In this document: positions 8,154 through 17,263 of the stretch, in pieces
How positions within the stretch are numbered: position 1 is the stretch's first letter
How the letters are laid out: each line of letters opens with the position of its first letter
NCBI GenBank assembly: GCA_030428255.1
Contig: JAUIBT010000015.1
Coordinates: forward strand, 1 to 64,000
DNA from: Alphaproteobacteria bacterium
Lineage (GTDB): Bacteria; Pseudomonadota; Alphaproteobacteria; UBA7985; JAUIBT01
Reading direction: 5' to 3'
DNA: 64,000 nt
Translations under genes and position numbers: made by a program
Notes under the pieces: model-generated
Seen by the model: the letters and a program-made list of their open reading frames with translations, nothing else
The model's database searches: none
Told to the model about the DNA's origin: nothing

Positions 8154-9756
8154 GGCTGGCTTCCCCCTGCGCCGCTGGCACCTTGGGCTTGGCGCGACCG
8201 CCGCCCATCATCAGTCCCAGCTCGTTTTCATCCGCTTGCCCGCGCGCTACTTCGCCCACCAAACGCCCGGCATTCATCACGATGATCCGGTCAGACAGAG
8301 ACATAATTTCTTCTAGTTCGACCGAAATCAGCAAAATCGCGCAGCCGCGATCTCGCAAGGCAATGAGCTGCTTGTGGATGAACTCAATCGCCCCCACATC
8401 AACGCCGCGCGTTGGTTGGCCGACGATGAGAACCTTGGGCACTGCATCGACTTCGCGCGCGATCACGACTTTTTGCTGGTTGCCGCCTGACAGGTGCTTG
8501 GCCAAAACGTTGGAGCGCCCGTTGCGGACATCGAATTCCTCGATCAGGCGCTCGGAGTGTTGGCGGATTTTGTCGCGATCCATCAGCAGCCCTTGGCCGG
8601 TCAAGGGACCATGGTGATAGCCCAAAATCACGTTTTCTTGGACCTGGAAACTCAAAATCAGGCCGTGGTGGTGGCGGTCCTCAGGAATGTGAGCCAAGCC
8701 CAGGTCGCGCATAGCGTCTGGGCCCTTGGGATTGCGGGCATCGACGCGATGGCCCAGCAGGTCAAAGCCGCCCTCCCCCACCGCGCGCATGCCTGCCAGG
8801 GTCTCCATCAGCTCCGATTGGCCGTTGCCCGATACGCCTGCGACGCCCAAAATTTCGCCCGCGCGAAGTTCAAAGCTGATATCCTGCAACACCTGGTGGC
8901 CTGCCTTAGAGCGCGCGCCCAGCCCGTCGACCGTCAAGCGCAGCTCTTGCGGATTGGCGGGGGTATGATCGACCTGCAACAAGACCTTGCGGCCGACCAT
9001 CAGTTCGGCCAGTTCCTGCGGATTGGTATCTTTGGTGTCCCTGTGGCCCACCATCTCGCCGCGGCGCATCACCGACACGCGGTCGGTGATGGCCATGATC
9101 TCATCCAGCTTGTGGGTGATGAGCAAAATGGTAACGCCATCGGCCTTGAGCACGCGCAGGATGTCAAACAGGCCCTCGGTTTCCTGCGGCGTCAACACGC
9201 CCGTCGGCTCATCGAGAATCAGGATTTTTGCGCCGCCCTTCAGGGCCTTAATAATCTCAACGCGCTGGCGGATGCCCACCGGCAGACTGCCGACCAAAGC
9301 ATCAGGGTCAACGCGCATGCCATAGTGTTCGGCAAATTCGGCCAGCAGCTTGCGTGTCGCAGTGCGGCCATCGGCCAGCAGAGCGCCGCCCTCGGTGCCC
9401 AGCATGACGTTCTCCAGCACGCTGAAGGTTGGCACCAGCATAAAGTGCTGGTGGACCATGCCAATGCCTTTGGCAATGGCGTCGGCGCTTGAGCGGATAT
9501 CTTCGTCTTTGCCGTTTACCAGCATGCGCCCGCTGTCCGCGCCCTGCATGCCGTAAAGGATTTTCATCAGCGTGGACTTCCCGGCACCATTTTCACCAAT
9601 GATACCGTGGATCGTCCCACTTTCGACCTGAAGGTCGATGTCCCGATTGGCCCGCACTGGACCAAAACTCTTTGAGATCTTTTCCAGCTCCAGGGCCAGA
9701 CGAGGCGCGGAATGCGCCCCGCCTGCCTGCTGGGCCGAGCCAACGGGTTGGGTCAT
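8146..9756 (-). CDS. Nucleoside ABC transporter ATP-binding protein, tandem nucleotide-binding domains
   Basis: A 536-residue ATPase with two nucleotide-binding domains, as in sugar and nucleoside (RbsA/YufO) importers. The first has a Walker A (GENGAGKST), a degenerate signature (LPVGIRQRVEI) and Walker B (ILILDEP). The second has a degenerate Walker A (GVSGNGQSE), LSGGNQQKVVIAREV and the D-loop region PTRGVDVGA. It energises the two permeases downstream. It starts 21 bases after the binding-protein stop. Confidence 0.92.
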   Translation of the reverse strand: MTQPVGSAQQAGGAHSAPRLALELEKISKSFGPVRANRDIDLQVESGTIHGIIGENGAGKSTLMKILYGMQGADSGRMLVNGKDEDIRSSADAIAKGIGMVHQHFMLVPTFSVLENVMLGTEGGALLADGRTATRKLLAEFAEHYGMRVDPDALVGSLPVGIRQRVEIIKALKGGAKILILDEPTGVLTPQETEGLFDILRVLKADGVTILLITHKLDEIMAITDRVSVMRRGEMVGHRDTKDTNPQELAELMVGRKVLLQVDHTPANPQELRLTVDGLGARSKAGHQVLQDISFELRAGEILGVAGVSGNGQSELMETLAGMRAVGEGGFDLLGHRVDARNPKGPDAMRDLGLAHIPEDRHHHGLILSFQVQENVILGYHHGPLTGQGLLMDRDKIRQHSERLIEEFDVRNGRSNVLAKHLSGGNQQKVVIAREVDAVPKVLIVGQPTRGVDVGAIEFIHKQLIALRDRGCAILLISVELEEIMSLSDRIIVMNAGRLVGEVARGQADENELGLMMGGGRAKPKVPAAQGEASHV

Positions 9757-9777
9757 AACATCAGCCCTAGACTGGAG

Positions 9778-10791
9778 TTAGCTAACAGGACAGGTGTTGT
9801 CCGCGCGATAGTCATGGACCATGATCTCACCTGAGATAATCTTAGCCGCTGCGTCTTCGACAGCCGCCTTCATCTCGTCAGAGATCAAAGCAGCGTTGTT
9901 TTCATCCAACGCCCAACCAACGCCGTTTTCGGCCAAGCCCAAGTTATAGACGCCAGCATCGAAGTTACCCTCCATCGCGTCCTTCATGGTGTTGTAGGCC
10001 GCAACGTCTACGCGCTTCAGCATCGAGGTCAAAACCGAGCCAGGCGCCATATGGTTCTGGTTGGAGTCAACACCGATGGAGTACTTGCCAGCATCAGCCG
10101 CTGCCTGGATCACCCCAACGCCAGTACCGCCAGCGGCCTGGTAGATCACGTCTGCGCCACGGTCGATCTGCGAGCGAGTCAGCTCAGCACCCTTGGCAGG
10201 GTCGTTCCAAGCCGCAGGGGTTGTGCCGGTCATGTTGCCCAACAGGTTGATGTCAGCATTGGCCGCCCGCGCACCTTGCTGATAGCCACACTCGAACGCG
10301 CGGATCAGCGGAATGTCCATACCGCCAACGAAGCCAACGGTGCCAGACTTAGAGAAGCTGGCTGCGATCATGCCCACCAGGTACGAGCCTTCGTGCTCTT
10401 TAAAGGCGTACTGGCGCAGGTTTGGTTGGTTCAGCCAGTTCACGTCGATAATCGAGAAGTTGACGTCTGGATTGTCGCCAGCCACCGCGTTGATGGCGTC
10501 CGCTTGGCCGAAGCCCACGCCCAGAACCACAGTCGCACCGCGCTGTACCATGCGGCGCATGGCTTGCTCACGCTGGGCTTCGTTGGTGACTTCAAACTCC
10601 ATGACTTCGATGCCGGTCTCGTCGCTAAAGCGCTTGATACCGTTGTAAACGCTCTCGTTGAAGGACTTATCGAACTTGCCGCCCATGTCATAAATGACAG
10701 CGGGTTTGAAGTTGCCGTGCGAGGCGGCGAAGGCCGAACCGGCGATAACAGTTGCGACCGCAGTTGCGGCGGCTAACAGAAAGGTTTTCAT
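9778..10791 (-). CDS. BMP-family nucleoside-binding protein
   Basis: A periplasmic substrate-binding protein of about 337 residues with a cleavable signal peptide (MKTFLLAAATAVATVIAGSA). The mature part has family motifs such as YDMGGKFDKSFNE near the start and TVGFVGGMDIPLIRAFECGY in the middle, as in BmpA/PnrA proteins that bind purine nucleosides. The ATG at 10791 is preferred over that at 10821 because the signal peptide then starts normally and GGGAG lies upstream. Ligand specificity is inferred from the family and from the neighbouring nucleoside hydrolase and ribokinase. Confidence 0.9.
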   Translation of the reverse strand: MKTFLLAAATAVATVIAGSAFAASHGNFKPAVIYDMGGKFDKSFNESVYNGIKRFSDETGIEVMEFEVTNEAQREQAMRRMVQRGATVVLGVGFGQADAINAVAGDNPDVNFSIIDVNWLNQPNLRQYAFKEHEGSYLVGMIAASFSKSGTVGFVGGMDIPLIRAFECGYQQGARAANADINLLGNMTGTTPAAWNDPAKGAELTRSQIDRGADVIYQAAGGTGVGVIQAAADAGKYSIGVDSNQNHMAPGSVLTSMLKRVDVAAYNTMKDAMEGNFDAGVYNLGLAENGVGWALDENNAALISDEMKAAVEDAAAKIISGEIMVHDYRADNTCPVS

Positions 10792-10868
10792 GTCTTGTGT
10801 CTCCCTGACAATTTTACCCAAAGGTTTGGGCGATAGATTCGTCTTGATCAGTCGTCGCTAGAGACGGC

Positions 10869-11711
10869 TCAGTCTTGGCGAATTTCGCTCAATCGTTCCG
10901 CCAGGTATTCCCCGGCGGTCATCTTGTCCAACCGCACCTCTGGTCGCGGGTGAACAAACAGTGGCATCGAATAGCGCGCCCGATTTTCTTGACGGGGCGG
11001 GTTTACGACGCGGTGAGGCGTAGAGGGGTAGTAGCCGCGTGTGGCCATCTCTAGCATATCCCCACAGTTGACAGTGATATAACCGGTAGCGCAGGGCACA
11101 TCGTGCCAATTACCGGCCAGGTCCTTGGCCTGCAAACCGGGCTCAGAGCCCGCGACCAGTAAGGTGATCAGATTGATGTCGCCGTGCTCGGCTGCGCGCA
11201 CCTCGCCGGGCTCGACGCCCTCTTCTAGGGGCGGGTAGTGGATGATGCGCAAAAGATTGCTGGTCGACCCTTCGATCATCTCAGAGAAGGGCTCAGAGGC
11301 GATGGCCTTGACCTCGTCTGGCGTTTCCTGCTCCAGCCACTTTAACAACATGGAGCCGATAGCAATCATGCGGGCCTGAAAATCGCGGGTCGTGGTCTCG
11401 ACCTCGGGCGGCACGGGGCGATCCTGATAGATGTGATAGAATTCTTTCAGGTCTTTTTGCACACGTCCCTTTGCGTTCTCGCTCTTGTAGCCGAAGAAGC
11501 CGTGCACTTCGCCCGGCTTGACCGCGTAGTCGGCCTTATTATCGCCACCAAAGAATCCCTTCCAGGTGTCGTACATGACCTCGATTTCATCGTCCGAGAT
11601 GTCGTGATCGCGCAGGATTGCAAATCCGGTCTTACGGAAAGACTCCGCAAATTTGCGCGGAGCGTCGGGATCGGTCAAACTGACCGCCAAGACTTCAAAG
11701 TCGTCAGCCAT
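10869..11711 (-). CDS. 2-oxoglutarate/Fe(II)-dependent oxygenase, isopenicillin-N-synthase-like
   Basis: A 280-residue soluble oxygenase. The iron ligands are visible as H176-x-D178 (AAEHGDIN) and H233 (STPHRVVNP), with R246 (RARYSM) placed to bind 2-oxoglutarate. The N-terminal DIOX_N-type region contains FRKTGFAILRDHDI. Family members hydroxylate, desaturate or ring-close small molecules. It sits inside the nucleoside uptake and cleavage operon, between the hydrolase and the binding protein, so a nucleobase or modified nucleoside is a reasonable but unproven substrate; fungal thymine hydroxylase and xanthine dioxygenase use the same cofactors. Confidence 0.88.
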   Translation of the reverse strand: MADDFEVLAVSLTDPDAPRKFAESFRKTGFAILRDHDISDDEIEVMYDTWKGFFGGDNKADYAVKPGEVHGFFGYKSENAKGRVQKDLKEFYHIYQDRPVPPEVETTTRDFQARMIAIGSMLLKWLEQETPDEVKAIASEPFSEMIEGSTSNLLRIIHYPPLEEGVEPGEVRAAEHGDINLITLLVAGSEPGLQAKDLAGNWHDVPCATGYITVNCGDMLEMATRGYYPSTPHRVVNPPRQENRARYSMPLFVHPRPEVRLDKMTAGEYLAERLSEIRQD

Positions 11712-11774
11712 AGGGCTCTACCTCCTCTGATGCGCACCGATCATTTCGCCGGGCGCGTTTGTTATCAGGACCTA

Positions 11775-12692
11775 TTAATGGCCTGTTTTGATTGTGTTCA
11801 AGAACACATCTTTGATGGCTTGGTCCTGCCCCCCGACACAGGCCTTTACGGGCCTGCGATTTGGATCAACCGAGCGCAAAGTTGCGCCGACCAGCTCTCC
11901 GTCTGGCACAACGCTAATCGCGGTCTCCTCGATAGTAAAGAGCTCTGGATACAAGACCGCGACCATGGCCGCAGGGTCGTGCATCTGGCAGCCCTCAATA
12001 TTGTAGTGGCTCATATAAAAGCGCGAGTAAAACTTGGCAGCCTCGTTCAAGAATCCACCCAGCACGGGCGCGGCTTTTGCCAGCCCTTCGAAGTCGCTCG
12101 GCGGACTGATGATATCGCTGGTCACGTCCAGGCCCACCATAGTCATATCCCAAGTGGCCGCGAACACTTTGTCGGCGGCGTGCGGGTCATTCCAGATATT
12201 GGCTTCCGCATAGGGCGTGACATTGCCGCGATCCAATCCGCCGCCCATCATCACCAAGCGCGTCTTGTTCTGAATGCTGGGGTCCAGCTCAAGAGCAAGC
12301 GCAATATTTGTAAAGGGTCCGATGGGGCACAGGACGATCTCACCGGGCGACTCGTTGATCAAATCCACGATCAGTTGGGCCGACGACCGCTCGTCAATCT
12401 TCCCCTTGGGCTGCATGGCGGGCAGATCGCCAAAGCCTTGCTCTCCGTGTACATAGTCCGAAGGCGGATTGGGTTCCATGACCAGCGGACGGTCCGCGCC
12501 CTTGGCCACGGGAATGTCATGCCCGACCATCTCAGCCAGAACCTTGGCATTGCGCGCTGCGATTTCGCTGGTGACATTGCCAAAAATCGAGGTCAGGGCC
12601 ACCAAGTCCAAATCTGGATGCAGTGCCGAGAACAGGATTGCGAAGGCGTCGTCGATACCCGGATCGGTATCAATAATGATCTTTTGTGCCAT
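11775..12692 (-). CDS. Inosine-uridine preferring nucleoside hydrolase
   Basis: A 305-residue enzyme that splits ribonucleosides into base and ribose. The calcium-binding, catalytic N-terminal motif DTDPGIDDAFAI occupies residues 8-19, diagnostic of the IunH family, and a downstream segment around CPIGPFTNIALAL also fits. With the ABC importer and the ribokinase it completes nucleoside uptake, cleavage and ribose phosphorylation. The preferred base cannot be read from the sequence. Confidence 0.92.
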   Translation of the reverse strand: MAQKIIIDTDPGIDDAFAILFSALHPDLDLVALTSIFGNVTSEIAARNAKVLAEMVGHDIPVAKGADRPLVMEPNPPSDYVHGEQGFGDLPAMQPKGKIDERSSAQLIVDLINESPGEIVLCPIGPFTNIALALELDPSIQNKTRLVMMGGGLDRGNVTPYAEANIWNDPHAADKVFAATWDMTMVGLDVTSDIISPPSDFEGLAKAAPVLGGFLNEAAKFYSRFYMSHYNIEGCQMHDPAAMVAVLYPELFTIEETAISVVPDGELVGATLRSVDPNRRPVKACVGGQDQAIKDVFLNTIKTGH

Positions 12693-12746
12693 GTATTCTT
12701 ATCTTTTTTCTTATTGTTTGATTTTTAGGACAGCAAGTGCTGGATG

Positions 12747-13640
12747 CTAGCCTGCCCCCACGCGTTCTGCAAGAAATGCCTCAACCTTCTGTTTAGCTGG
12801 GATCGCGACCGCCGCACCGTGCGACTGAACTTGCAGCGCAGCAGCCGCGGCGGCATAGCGCAGTGCCGTCTTTGCTCGATCTGGGTTTTGGGTGTAGTGC
12901 GCCAAGAACGCGCCCAAGAAAGTATCGCCTGCGCCGGTGGTATCAACCGGTGTGACCTTGAAGGCCGCTTGTCGCAAATTGCGTCCGTCACCCGACACCA
13001 GCTCAGCGCCTTCGCTGCCCAGCGTCACCAACAAGGTCGCATCAACTGGCGCGGTGTGACCCAAGGCCCGCCGGGCTGCGCGCAGCTCTCCGGCTTCGTA
13101 CTGATTGACGGCCAGCAAATCGACCAAATCCAGCACGGCCAAAGCTTTTTCGGCGTCAAAAGGCGCAGGGCTATAGGCCACCTTCAGGCCAGCCGCCTTC
13201 GCCTTTTGAACGATCTCGATCGTCAAATTGGTCTCGTTTTGCAGCAGCACCCAGTCACCGGGCACGGCGGTCGCCAAGGCCGCGTCGATCTGCTCCAGGC
13301 TCAGCGCCTGATTGGCACCGCCCTGGATAACGATCATATTCTCGGCCTGCTCATCGACGAAGATAATGGCATGCCCCGTCGCTTGTTCGACCCGCGCGAT
13401 ATGGTCCGTTGCAACACCCAGCGCTGCGATGCGCGCAAGTGCCCAGTCGCCATCCGGGCCAACCGCGCCGACGTGGCGAACATGACCGCCAGACGCCGCA
13501 ATCGCGACCGACTGGTTGACACCCTTGCCTCCAAGGAATTTCTGGAAACTATGCGCGCTCAAGGTTTCTCCCGGCTGCGGCATGCGCGCCAGCGCGTAGA
13601 CCAAATCGACATTTATTGAGCCGAAATTTAAAATGGTCAT
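12747..13640 (-). CDS. rbsK: Ribokinase
   Basis: A PfkB-family sugar kinase of about 297 residues that phosphorylates ribose at O5. The N-terminal FGSINVDLVY, the substrate loop GGKGVNQSVA and the C-terminal catalytic motif DTTGAGDTFLGAF are all present. The frame is open to 13697, but the ATG at 13640 gives the normal N-terminus and has AAGG nine bases upstream. It is the first gene of the nucleoside operon and diverges from the CoA-binding gene; ribose released by the hydrolase is the expected substrate. Confidence 0.9.
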   Translation of the reverse strand: MTILNFGSINVDLVYALARMPQPGETLSAHSFQKFLGGKGVNQSVAIAASGGHVRHVGAVGPDGDWALARIAALGVATDHIARVEQATGHAIIFVDEQAENMIVIQGGANQALSLEQIDAALATAVPGDWVLLQNETNLTIEIVQKAKAAGLKVAYSPAPFDAEKALAVLDLVDLLAVNQYEAGELRAARRALGHTAPVDATLLVTLGSEGAELVSGDGRNLRQAAFKVTPVDTTGAGDTFLGAFLAHYTQNPDRAKTALRYAAAAAALQVQSHGAAVAIPAKQKVEAFLAERVGAG

Positions 13641-13700
13641 AGACAGAACCTTTTCATGGCGGGAGATTAGGCGAGCCTCACAGCGATAACAAGCCAAAAT

Positions 13701-13716
13701 TTAACCAATTGGACAA
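13701..13716. promoter_or_regulatory. Inverted repeat centred on CCAATTGG between divergent genes
   Basis: TTAACCAATTGGACAA, with a perfect 8-bp core, lies in the 78-bp gap between the nucleoside operon and the CoA-binding gene, immediately before the latter's ATG at 13719. It could be an operator for the nucleoside operon. No regulator gene is adjacent and an 8-bp core is weak evidence. Confidence 0.3.
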
Positions 13717-13718
13717 TA

Positions 13719-14153
13719 ATGCGCTTAGACAAAGATCAGCAAATCTCTGACCTGCTTGCTGGCTGCAAGACCATCGCCATGATCGGTGCCAGCCCCAAGC
13801 CGTGGCGCGATTCTTATCGCGTGATGGAATTCTTGCAAGCTCGGGGATATCGCGTCCTGCCAATCAACCCCGCTTTTGCTGGCCAAGAGCTGTTGGGCGA
13901 AACTGTGCTCGCGAGCCTGGAGGAGGTCAGCGGGCCGGTCGATCTTGTTGATATCTTTCGCAACAGCGAGGCGGCGGGCGCGGTTGTCGATGAGGCCCTC
14001 GCCCACCAGCAACGCCTGGGTCTAAAAGCGGTCTGGATGCAGCTTGGTGTCATCGACGTGGCCGCCGCGGAGCGTGCTTGCCAAGCGGGCCTTCAGGTGG
14101 TGATGGATCGCTGCCCGAAAATCGAGCTGGCGCGCCGCGAGCTGGCGGCCTGA
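13719..14153 (+). CDS. CoA-binding domain protein (YccU-like)
   Basis: A 144-residue single-domain protein. TIAMIGASPKPWRDSYRVMEFLQ and GYRVLPINP form the Rossmann-like CoA_binding domain, and VWMQLGV and VMDRCPKIE near the C-terminus match the YccU subgroup. The physiological role of the family is unclear. It is divergent from ribokinase and ends one base before the stop of the convergent DMT transporter. Confidence 0.88.
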   Translation: MRLDKDQQISDLLAGCKTIAMIGASPKPWRDSYRVMEFLQARGYRVLPINPAFAGQELLGETVLASLEEVSGPVDLVDIFRNSEAAGAVVDEALAHQQRLGLKAVWMQLGVIDVAAAERACQAGLQVVMDRCPKIELARRELAA

Positions 14154-14154
14154 G

Positions 14155-15063
14155 CTAGGCCACCGTTTTGTTGCGCAAGTGGAAAAACAGCAGGCCAAAG
14201 GCGATCACCACACAACAGCCGACCAACGTTAGCAGGTTTGGCGGCTTGGCGAACAGCAGGGCGTCGTAGGCCACCACCCACAAGATGTTCGAATAGAACA
14301 AGGGCGAGATGATCGACGCAGGCGTAAAGCTGAGCGCCGAGGTCATGAACCAGTGCGCGATCCCGCCCAACAGGCCATAGGTGGCAAGCACCAGCAGCAG
14401 GTACCAATCCAGGTCCGCTGGCCACTGCGTAAGGGCCAAGGGAGCAAAGATCAGACATCCGGCCAATGTTGTATAGACCTGGCTGGTGGCCAGCGAATCG
14501 TAACGGGCCGCCATGCGCGAGAAGAGCTGATAAAAGGCCGTACAAATGGCCATACCAAACGAGAATATGAAGGGCCAGGACAAAGAATCGCTCAACGTCC
14601 AGGGCTCGATCACCAGCGCCACACCAGACAGGCCGCCCAAGATACACAGCCATTGCACCAGCTTAAGACGCTCGCCCAGCAAGGGGTAAGCCAAGGCTGC
14701 GACAAAGAAGGGAATGAGGTAGATGATGGCAACATTGGTGGTCATCGACAGATAACGCAATGCGATGAACAGGCAGGCCGTCGCGGTGGCCAAGGAGACA
14801 GAGCGGCCGACCTGCAACCAGGGCGCCTTGGAGCGCCAGACCGCCCAGCCATCGGAATAGGTAAAAAGCGCGCTCACCGCGATCTGAGGCGAAACAAAGC
14901 GCATCCAGACCACCACAAAGGTTGGCACGCCCATGGTACCCAACCACTTAGCCCCAGTGTCCATGGTGGTCAGCAAAAACACCGCTGCACAGCCCATCAC
15001 TATGCCCAGCCCAAGGGTTTGGGCCATCCGACCCTGCGGGCCTGCGTTTTGTGCCTGGCTCAA
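14155..15063 (-). CDS. DMT-superfamily (EamA) transporter
   Basis: A 302-residue inner-membrane protein with about ten hydrophobic segments arranged as two EamA repeats, each with the helix pattern of drug/metabolite exporters (VVVWMRFVSPQ early, YLIPFFVAALAYPLLGERL midway). The start is TTG at 15063, supported by GGGGAGGGG about seven bases upstream; an ATG at 15027 is the alternative. The TTG overlaps the TGA of lpxB, so it rides on the lipid A operon. Substrate unknown. Confidence 0.85.
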   Translation of the reverse strand: MSQAQNAGPQGRMAQTLGLGIVMGCAAVFLLTTMDTGAKWLGTMGVPTFVVVWMRFVSPQIAVSALFTYSDGWAVWRSKAPWLQVGRSVSLATATACLFIALRYLSMTTNVAIIYLIPFFVAALAYPLLGERLKLVQWLCILGGLSGVALVIEPWTLSDSLSWPFIFSFGMAICTAFYQLFSRMAARYDSLATSQVYTTLAGCLIFAPLALTQWPADLDWYLLLVLATYGLLGGIAHWFMTSALSFTPASIISPLFYSNILWVVAYDALLFAKPPNLLTLVGCCVVIAFGLLFFHLRNKTVA

Positions 15064-16277
15064 TGGATTCGCCCCTCCCCGCGCTCGTGGTGTCCCCCCG
15101 GGATCAGGGCTTGCACGATTTCAGCCGCCAGCTCTGAGGGGCTGTAGCCCTCCTTGGGAGCCGCCAGCATGGCAGCGGTTTCGGTCACAGCGGCCTTGTA
15201 GGTCGCGATGGCCTCAGCGTCGTACAAAAAGCGCTTAGCCTCAGCCAACAGCGCCTCGGGCGTGAAGTCCCACTGCAGCAATTCGGGCTGAATCGCCCGC
15301 TTATTCAAGATGTTGATCAGCGAGGCGAACTCCACCTTGACCACCGCCTTGACGATGCGCGCGGTCAAAGCGTTGACGCGATAGGCCACAACCGTGGGCG
15401 TGCCTACCAAGCCCAGCTCAAGCGCTATCGTGCCTGAGGCCACCAGCGCCAGATCCGCTGCCTTGAAGGCCGACCAGCGCAGAGCCTGGCCGACAATCAC
15501 CTCGTGCGGCAAGCCGGCTTGGCTCATCATCTCACGCACCATGGGCTCGACGGTTTCGACGGTTGGCACCACGAAGTGCAGGCTGGGGTCGTCAGCATAG
15601 AGCTGGGTCGCTGCCGCAATGAAATCGGGCAACAGCTTGGACACCTCGCCCTTGCGCGAGCCGGGCGCTATAATCACCCGCCGCAAGGCCTGGCTATCCT
15701 GCTCCGGGCTCTCTTGATTCTGGCTATCCTGATCCTTGGCGGGGCTTTGCTCCAAGTAGAGATCGGGCGTTGCCAGCTCAAGCAGCTCGGTCACAGGGTG
15801 GCCCACAAAGTCGGTCGCCAGGCCATGCACCGTGAAGTAGGGCGGCTCGAAGGGCAGAATGACCAGCAAGTGATCCAAATAGCCCGCCATGTGCTTGGCG
15901 CGCCACGGCTTCCAGGCCCAGACCGTTGGTGCCACGAAATGCACCTGCTTAAAGGGGGCGTCGCTGAACATTTTGTGGATGCGAAGCGACAATCCGGGGC
16001 TATCCACGGTCAGCAGCACGTCGGGCTCAAAAGCGCGAATATCGGCCGCAATCTCTCGCATGCGCCGCTTGAGGCGCGGGACGTGGCGCAGCACTTCCAC
16101 CAGGCCCATGATGGCAAATTCTTTGATGTCGAATTGGCTCTCAAGGCCCTGTTCAGCCAGCAGGCTGCCGCCAATGCCCCGCAGCTCAACGTCCGGCTTC
16201 TGGGCCTTCAAGCTGCGGACAAAGCGGGCGGCGAGTTGATCGCCCGACACCTCGCCTGCGATGATATAGATCTTCAT
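15060..16277 (-). CDS. lpxB: Lipid-A-disaccharide synthase
   Basis: A 405-residue GT19 glycosyltransferase joining UDP-diacylglucosamine and lipid X in lipid A synthesis at the inner membrane. MKIYIIAGEVSGDQLAARF, LTVDSPGLSLRI and VAPTVWAWKPWRAKHMA are typical of LpxB. Around residues 175-195 there is a Gln/Ser-rich stretch (AKDQDSQNQESPEQDSQ) with a duplicated 12-bp unit, probably an extra surface loop. Its start overlaps the end of lpxI by 4 bases. Confidence 0.95.
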   Translation of the reverse strand: MKIYIIAGEVSGDQLAARFVRSLKAQKPDVELRGIGGSLLAEQGLESQFDIKEFAIMGLVEVLRHVPRLKRRMREIAADIRAFEPDVLLTVDSPGLSLRIHKMFSDAPFKQVHFVAPTVWAWKPWRAKHMAGYLDHLLVILPFEPPYFTVHGLATDFVGHPVTELLELATPDLYLEQSPAKDQDSQNQESPEQDSQALRRVIIAPGSRKGEVSKLLPDFIAAATQLYADDPSLHFVVPTVETVEPMVREMMSQAGLPHEVIVGQALRWSAFKAADLALVASGTIALELGLVGTPTVVAYRVNALTARIVKAVVKVEFASLINILNKRAIQPELLQWDFTPEALLAEAKRFLYDAEAIATYKAAVTETAAMLAAPKEGYSPSELAAEIVQALIPGGHHERGEGRIH

Positions 16278-17209
16278 GCGGACTCCTTTGGACCGTCAAG
16301 GGGCAGCGCCTGTTGAGCTGCACCTGCCAGGGCTTCCGCCTCGCTCATGCCGATCACGAACAGACCAAAGCGGTTGGCCAATTCGACCAACTTCATTTCA
16401 TTCAGCACCAAGGCCGCGCCTGCCTCGATCACCATGCCTGCAAGCCCGGCTTGGGCCAAGGCTTCGACGGTGGCGGGTCCGATGGTGGGGGTATCCAAGC
16501 GGCGGTCTTGCTGGGGCTTCATCACCTTAACCAGCACCCCACCGCCGCGCCCGCGCTTCAGCGCACCAGCGCGAGCAATCATGGCGTCGGTGCCCTCGAT
16601 CGCTTCAATGGCAAGTATGAATGAGCGCTGGACAATCGCCCCCTGCCCGGCATCCAGGGTGCCCAGCGTCTTGGCAATCCGCCAGGCTTGCGCAATGTCC
16701 TGCCGGTCGGCCCGGCTTGGTTCCTTGCGGCTATAGCAGCGCTGCTCGGACAACAGTCCCTGCACCACCTCATCTGCGCCGCGCAGGCGAAAGCCGCGAT
16801 CTTGCAGTGCGTCGCGCGCCGCCTCCAAAATCGTGTTCTCGCCCCCCAGCTTGAACCCGATGCTTAAGACAAAACGCAGGCTGGTCCAATCGGGCCGCAG
16901 CGACCAGAGCGCGGGGCGATCCACCCCGCCCGCCAGCACCAGCTCGTTAACGCCCGCCAGGCGTAGCGCCGCCAGCGCTGCACCGGCTTTGTCCAAACGG
17001 GTGACGGCAAAATCTTCGCTGGCCAGGCCTTGGGTAACGTGCTCGCCGCAGCCCTTGATGGCGGCCACAAAGAAGGGACGCCCTTCGCGCTCGCACGCCC
17101 GGCGGATGGCGAGCGGCAGCTCGCCCCGTCCGGCAATAATGCCAAGCTTGGCCCCTGCCTCAGCCTGGCCTGCCAATCTTGATTGGTTGGTCTCCGCAAC
17201 AGCACTCAT
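16274..17209 (-). CDS. lpxI: UDP-2,3-diacylglucosamine pyrophosphatase LpxI
   Basis: A 311-residue LpxI (DUF1009) protein that hydrolyses UDP-2,3-diacylglucosamine to lipid X, replacing LpxH in most alphaproteobacteria. The N-terminal LGIIAGRGELPLAIRRACE and the C-terminal GGGVLVKVMKPQQDRRLDTPTIGP, with the catalytic-domain Asp residues, mark the family. It lies between lpxA and lpxB, the canonical position. Confidence 0.93.
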   Translation of the reverse strand: MSAVAETNQSRLAGQAEAGAKLGIIAGRGELPLAIRRACEREGRPFFVAAIKGCGEHVTQGLASEDFAVTRLDKAGAALAALRLAGVNELVLAGGVDRPALWSLRPDWTSLRFVLSIGFKLGGENTILEAARDALQDRGFRLRGADEVVQGLLSEQRCYSRKEPSRADRQDIAQAWRIAKTLGTLDAGQGAIVQRSFILAIEAIEGTDAMIARAGALKRGRGGGVLVKVMKPQQDRRLDTPTIGPATVEALAQAGLAGMVIEAGAALVLNEMKLVELANRFGLFVIGMSEAEALAGAAQQALPLDGPKESA

Positions 17210-17263
17210 GGTGCCTCACATGCAAAGCCGCGCAGCCGCGATGCTGGCAGGCGACAGCAAGGC

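Noticed and set aside
8494-9492. Open frame of 332 codons on the plus strand
   Set aside because: It is antisense to the ABC ATPase and has no recognisable pattern.
11433-12728. Open frame of 431 codons on the plus strand
   Set aside because: It runs antisense across the nucleoside hydrolase and the oxygenase, both of which have clear catalytic motifs; long antisense frames are common in GC-rich DNA.
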